Assembly: GCA_018873245.2 (NCBI GenBank)
Contig: JAEMBT020000001.1
Span: forward strand, 4,744,001 to 4,808,000
Source: Archegozetes longisetosus
Taxonomy: Eukaryota; Arthropoda; Arachnida; Sarcoptiformes; Trhypochthoniidae
Reading direction: 5' to 3'
Length of the DNA stretch: 64,000 nucleotides
Of the stretch, positions 59,064 through 64,000 are shown piece by piece. Within the stretch, counting starts at the first letter, position 1; every line of letters begins with the position of its first letter. Both the position numbers and the translations under genes were made by a program. The notes under the pieces were generated by a model that was not told the origin of the DNA, searched no databases, and saw only the letters and a list, made by a program, of their open reading frames with translations.

Positions 59064-62000
59064 ATGATGTATGAGCTTTTGCGTTTGATGCAATTAATTT
59101 CTATGTTTATGATAATCGGTTGCGTTTATGAATATGTAAGTATTTATACTTTGCATAGAATGTCTGTCAGTTTTGTCAATCTATACACTCAAAAATTTAA
59201 TGTTTGCAATATGAGTCTTTTAACTGCCTTAAGAAAAACTCATAGCTTATTAATAACAAATTATTACTTTAGGTTCACGCAATTATAGAGTCTTGATTTC
59301 CCTATATAACTAGAAACTCTACATTTCTATTCACATTTTTAATATTTATCATAAAATAATAGTCTTGTGGATAAAAAATATTTGTATCGATACTTTCATC
59401 TATTAGATTGAAACTGAAGTTCATCATTTATTATGTTAGCATTTTTGTTAGCAATTTGACAGTTTCAGTTCAGTCTAAGTTTAGTGTGCTTTGTAGCGAT
59501 TTATAATAAATAACTTACTCTCTGGAACATTTAAAAAATTTTAAAAAGTGTGTAGATTGGTAAAATTGGTAGATATATAAGAATCGGTAAATCACCGACA
59601 GCACCTTTTTCAATAATTTTTTGAATTCCTCTATTCTGGAATAATTTTAATTGATTTAATTTTTTAGTAAATCATTAGTAGAAAACCCCTCAAAACTTTT
59701 CATAATTAAATCGTGTATTATAACATATGATATGATTTTTAAGTTTTTGATGTCTCTAGTTTTAATTTTGTATTAGCAATAATTAGGGTGACCACCCGTC
59801 CCGTTTTTGACGGGACAGTCCCATCTTTTTAAGAATAAAAGACGGAAACCCCGTCAGACCAAAAACTCTCGACGGGACAATTAGTTGTCTTGTTTTTCAA
59901 CTTTCGTTTTGAAAAATGTGTATAGAAAATATTACTTGGAAATTCAAACATTGAGTTTATTTTACAAATGATAAGGGATTAAGAAGTCCAGTTTAATATT
60001 TTGAACACCTGTGGTTTAAAACCAAAAGTTATTGAATTAATCTTTTCTGTCATGACTTATATCTGATTTAAACCAGTATTTTTTACTTTTGAAAGATGCC
60101 ATTTCTAACAGTAGATATACCTTACAAATCAAACATGACTAATATTTTTCAATGTTTTAATATTAAAATGTATTATTTGAAAACTAAATATTTGTAATAA
60201 CTAATAAAAGCGGTATTTTTCTTTTTAAAAATTTAAGGGTCCCCCCTTCCGTACTTTTGTCCCGTCATGAGACAAGCCAGAGGTGGTCACCCTAGCAATA
60301 ATACAAATCTAATATCTTTCATTTCAAATGAAAAGAGCCTCCATTTCAAACTTAAAACAGCGTTTGCGCCACTAGTCACAGTAAATGTTGAAAGATCTTT
60401 CGCGAGATTCAAAAGAATGCAAGAAATTCGTCCAAACATTACCGTTAGTAACAGGGAAATGTTGAATATTATTGGATATAATAATAGTAATAAACATTTT
60501 GACTAGTTTTGCATTTTTTATACTTAATTTTCATTGATTATCAATAAACTTTGGATTTTTTCTGCACTTTTTTTGCACCGTTTTATCAGTTTTCAGGCAC
60601 CGAATCACCCCCCACCGTTTCACCAAAATTTTTGCACCGAATTTCCGGTTCTTATAGATATATAACCAAATGTTTCTTAAAATTTATTATTTTTATACAT
60701 TACTTAACCAGGAAAACACTGGGGCATTTGTTTTATATCCAGCTAGTTATGATCAACAGAACAACAAATCTGGATTATTCATAACTAAGTTCACAAACTT
60801 CATGACTGATAAAATCTCAGATTCTCAACTTGTCAATGATTCAGAAGTTATGTCAAATAATAGTAAAATTTTATACTACAACTATAGTCTAAAAGGAAAT
60901 TTCATAATATGGTCAACAATGATAGGTCGAGATTATGCTATTTATGTCACCCCATTGAATGACAGTCATGATTCATTTATTAATACTACTACACAATTAG
61001 TTAAAACTAAAATAAGTCATTACTTTACTTTTGATTGGGTTCATAACTTGATATATCGTGTCTATGATTATGCAGTTTTTGTATCGAATATCAAACACAT
61101 GGATATACTGGTTAAGGTTTTAGAAACTGAACGACAGATTAGTAGCTTCAATGTGCACCCAAAGGAGTCACTGATATTCTGGTCGGAATATTCTAATATT
61201 TATAATGAGACGTATAGTTATGGAAATTCAAGAATAATGAGAGCAAATCAAGACGGCAGTAATAAAAATCTTTTGAGACTTCACGACCTTGGGTTGGTCT
61301 TTGATGTTTCTATAGATTTTATATCCAGAAGATTATTCTGGTTTGACTATTTGTCAAATAATTTGGGTTCAATGGATTTTAATGGTGACCACTTTAGAGT
61401 TATTTCTGAATCAGTGAATATGTTTATGGACAATTATGTCTATGGCTTCGATCTGTTTAATAATTATATCTATTATTGTTGTAATGAATTCAATACAACT
61501 CAGAAGACTATTTGTAGAATTGATCTGAATGATGGTAATATATCAGAATCTTTTCATATTGTTGATAGAAATTTAAGAGTCAGACCAGATTTTCGTATTA
61601 TTCATCAAAGTCGACAACCAGATTCTGATAACAGATGTCTTAATTCAAATTGTTCTCATCTTTGTTTACCCATAAATGTAACACATTATCGATGTGTTTG
61701 TCCAACATTTAAACAAACTGATAATTGCATTGAATCTGTAAGTAACATAAAACAATATTGAACTAAAAAATCTATTTAACAAAACTGTGAAACATTACGT
61801 GAGGATTTAGTAAATCAAAATCTAAATCACTACTGATTTTCATTTGATTCACTAATACTTCTGAATGTTTTAAAATGAGTTGTATTGCTATAATTAAACT
61901 CATTTTAACCGAAAAAGATTCTTTATTATGTATTGTTCAATAATAAGTGCGATAATTGTATATTACAAAAAAATATTTAATTTTGTTTATTATTCTCTAC

Positions 62001-62400
62001 CAAAGATTGGAACATTCAATTCGATTGAAGGCAATGACCTGCAATTAAACGTCTCTAATCATCAATACTCTTTACTATTGCATTGTATGTTATCTATTAT
62101 TAGAGTAGACATGATAAAAAGATATAATTACTAATGCATAACTATTTGAATTATAGAATATAATAAGCACGAAGCACCTGAATAATATGCAAATGTGGTA
62201 AAAGTACAGATTATTTAGAAGTGGAGCTGATAAATCCTATTTTAGAAAGCATCGGATAAGTAGTGAAAACGTCGTGATTCTTAACAAATAATATATGAAC
62301 TTATCACAAGCAATTTTCTTATATAATAAAGAATAAATTATTTTCGTTTGAATATTATTTCATCTGTTGATTTATACTTTATAATTTCTATTCTGAAAAA
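59064..62400 (+). CDS. YWTD/EGF protein gene B3, membrane exon broken
   Basis: Exon 1 (59,064-59,135) encodes MMYELLRLMQLISMFMIIG, a signal peptide, with donor GTAAGT. Exon 2 (60,712-61,737, 342 codons, open throughout) encodes the ectodomain: YWTD-like strands (LIFWSEYS, RLFWFDYL, GSMDFNGDHF) and the six-cysteine EGF module near its end. Exon 3 starts at 62,006 in phase 0 (IGTFNSIEG) but shifts frame before the membrane helix and stops at 62,134. The lost helix is still recognisable in another frame (TIALYVIYY), followed by stops. The reading frame therefore predicts a 408-residue secreted, unanchored protein. It may be a soluble form or an early pseudogene. Intron 1 is 1.6 kb because of a hAT MITE and a hAT fragment, against 83 bp in B2. 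Tail and 3' UTR relics run to about 62,400. Confidence 0.7.
59784..60294 (+). mobile_element. hAT MITE with perfect 8-bp target duplication, in B3 intron 1
   Basis: The ends are TAGGGTGACCACCCGTCC and, inverted, TAGGGTGACCACCTCTGG, flanked by GCAATAAT on both sides (59,776-59,783 and 60,295-60,302). It is 511 bp long. Internal GACGGGACA boxes occur near both ends. No coding frame. Confidence 0.92.
60303..60506 (+). pseudogene. hAT transposase tail fragment in B3 intron 1
   Basis: The frame contains FKLKTAFAPLVTVNVERSFA, RFKRMQEIRPNITVSNREML and NIIGYN. The PxxxxxxERSFSxxK pattern is the hAT dimerisation core, from a different hAT group than the 56,666 remnant. The MITE at 59,784 landed just upstream, inside or beside this older insertion. 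Confidence 0.7.
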
Positions 62401-62708
62401 TTTTACTTTCAGTTCATTCGATTTTTTATATTTTATCAAAGTAGGTATTAATGATTACAAAACAGTTACAAATGCACATAAGTTAGCTTTGAGCTGTGCT
62501 GCGCTTCGAAGTCAATTTGCCCTACCTATGAGCTTGTAAGTTCTAACTTGAAGTCCAGGGGCCACATTCTCGAACGATTGCAAATTGCAAAACATAAGGC
62601 GATTGCAAATAATTGACTGCAAACCATCCGTTCTTACTGTACATTTTTGCAAAGTTTCCAGAATGCAGTCCCAGTTTTAATAAATAGAAGTGCAGCTCGG
62701 ATTCAAAC

Positions 62709-63180
62709 TAGGGTGACCAACTTAAGAAGGCTTCAAATCTTGACATAAAAACATAAATTGGGAACCCTTATACATACAGTATTAATATATTGAGCTTCAT
62801 TCAAATTACATTATTATTTAAGTAAAGAATATTTTTAAAAACTTTCAATTATTCAGAAATAATTTTTAGTTCACTTTTATATTTCACAAAACAACGGAAC
62901 TTAAGCACAGATGTGATTAATCTATTTTCTTTTAAAGCTCATATATAATAAAAATCTTTTACTATTCTTTCTTTTATCACTAAATATTAGGATTTTACCT
63001 ATTTTTAAAGAGTCGGTATTTTAATCTGTTGAAAGATTTCAAATATCTGCTATTTATATGATTTTATGAGTTTCAAATCTGTAATCTTGACATTTTCCTA
63101 TTTATACCAAATCTTGTCTTGACCCTTGACAAGGGTCACAAACCTTGACTGTCAAGGCGAAATCTTGAATGGTCACCCTA
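62709..63180. mobile_element. hAT-type MITE, 472 bp
   Basis: The ends are TAGGGTGACCAACTTAAG and, inverted, TAGGGTGACCATTCAAG, flanked by ATTCAAAC and ATTCAAGC (7 of 8 match). Near the right end there are several CTTGAC/GTCAAG units. No coding frame; a different subfamily from 59,784-60,294. Confidence 0.85.
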
Positions 63181-64000
63181 ATTCAAGCTCAGTAAAAAAT
63201 TATTATGAAAATCATTTACAATTAATCTTATAATAGTTGATACTGCTTTACAAACTTCACACTTAATCTTTTTTTATTGAGCTTCTATTGTAATTTATGC
63301 TATGCTAATGTGCATCATATTCAACACATAAGTCGCATTCACAGCTATGGAGGCATATATAATCGCAGCTCAGATGTACAGCAACACATGGTTATTTTGA
63401 ACTACTGAGCTTCTTACTCAGATTCTGGGAATTATGTACGCCTATAAAAAAGTTTAATAACTAGTCAAGAAACTTGATTATTATTTTATTATCAAGCAAA
63501 CTGATCTTAATTCAATAGATTTTAAATTTCCTGATAAGTTTTATAAAAATTCTTCAAATTTAGCGCCTTGCGAGAAACAAAATCTACAAATGGGTAAATA
63601 AATTTTGAGCTCAAATTTTCGATATTACCACTTGAAAAATGAAATCTTTAAAGTACGAGATAAATCTTCTTCCGCACGTTAGTTTTATCGGTTACTCCTT
63701 GAGATTGAGTGGCAATTAAAAGATTATTAAAAATAGCTCAGTTCTAACAGATTTTCAAATATGGAACTCATATGAATCGAGGACTGCTTGAAATCTAAAT
63801 TAAAACACTTAAGACAAACGAATTTATGCTCATAATGTGATTTGGATCGTTTGACAAATTAGAGGAAAATATTCCTAAAATATTCAATATTTTGAACAGT
63901 AATCTACTCATAATACACAGAGGAGTATTAATAGAATTTCGAGAATATACGCGCTTCGATGAACTTTTAAATAATGATTTGATTTTAAATGGTTTTGATG
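63181..64000. other. Intergenic to window end
   Basis: No recognisable gene or element. Confidence 0.5.

Noticed and set aside
1..64000. Prokaryotic-type systems (CRISPR arrays, operons, riboswitches, phage genes)
   Set aside because: No regularly spaced repeats or operon-like gene packing; introns and transposons show a eukaryotic genome.
1..64000. tRNA or rRNA genes
   Set aside because: I looked for TPsiC-arm-like GGTTCGAATCC patterns and conserved rRNA cores and saw none I could fold by eye.

Overview
This is an AT-rich, gene-poor eukaryotic nuclear segment. Genes have GT-AG introns of about 57 bp to 1.6 kb. The segment holds many DNA-transposon remnants (hAT, Tc1/mariner, pogo/Tigger-like), a non-LTR retrotransposon scrap, a short interstitial TTAGG-type telomere-like run, and a cuticle-protein-like gene whose signal peptide is split by an intron after four codons. 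Together these point to an arthropod. A mite or other chelicerate seems likely, but I cannot prove it from sequence alone.

Layout. Positions 1-2,900 are a patchwork duplication of pieces that also lie at 23.2-23.9, 27.3-27.4 and 29.35-31.5 kb. A cuticle-like secreted protein gene (5,006-6,663, +) sits at the outer edge of a large imperfect palindrome. Its arms are about 6,261-15,547 and 17,490-28,604, with a 1.9 kb centre. Each arm carries a three-exon gene for a single-pass membrane protein: signal peptide, YWTD-type beta-propeller, one EGF-like module, transmembrane helix, tyrosine-rich tail. The copies are at 12,003-15,223 (+) and 17,755-22,051 (-). The centre holds a membrane-anchored GH16/beta-glucan-binding-like protein with degenerate catalytic residues (16,464-17,602, -). 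Its first exon is also present as a relic in the left arm. The two arms differ by a solo LTR, two hAT-type insertions and different deletions of a second family member ("B").

From 31.5 to 43 kb the window is mostly non-coding and transposon-derived. The exception is a small secreted cysteine-containing protein gene (38,051-39,913, +) with a suspicious frame at its start. A decayed third copy of gene A lies at 44,265-46,755 (-), broken by two different transposons. A second inverted gene pair, B2 (about 51,060-55,124, -) and B3 (59,064-62,400, +), spans the right end. B2 is frameshifted in its ectodomain exon; B3 has an intact ectodomain but a broken membrane exon.

The most interesting picture is a young, turbulent family of paired-orientation membrane proteins. 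At least two unrelated ectodomain types (YWTD/EGF and GH16-like) are linked and appear to share a similar tyrosine-rich cytoplasmic tail. Their copies are being created by inverted duplication, partly homogenised by what looks like gene conversion, and dismantled by transposons. Function is inferred only; a surface recognition or endocytic receptor role would fit the architecture.
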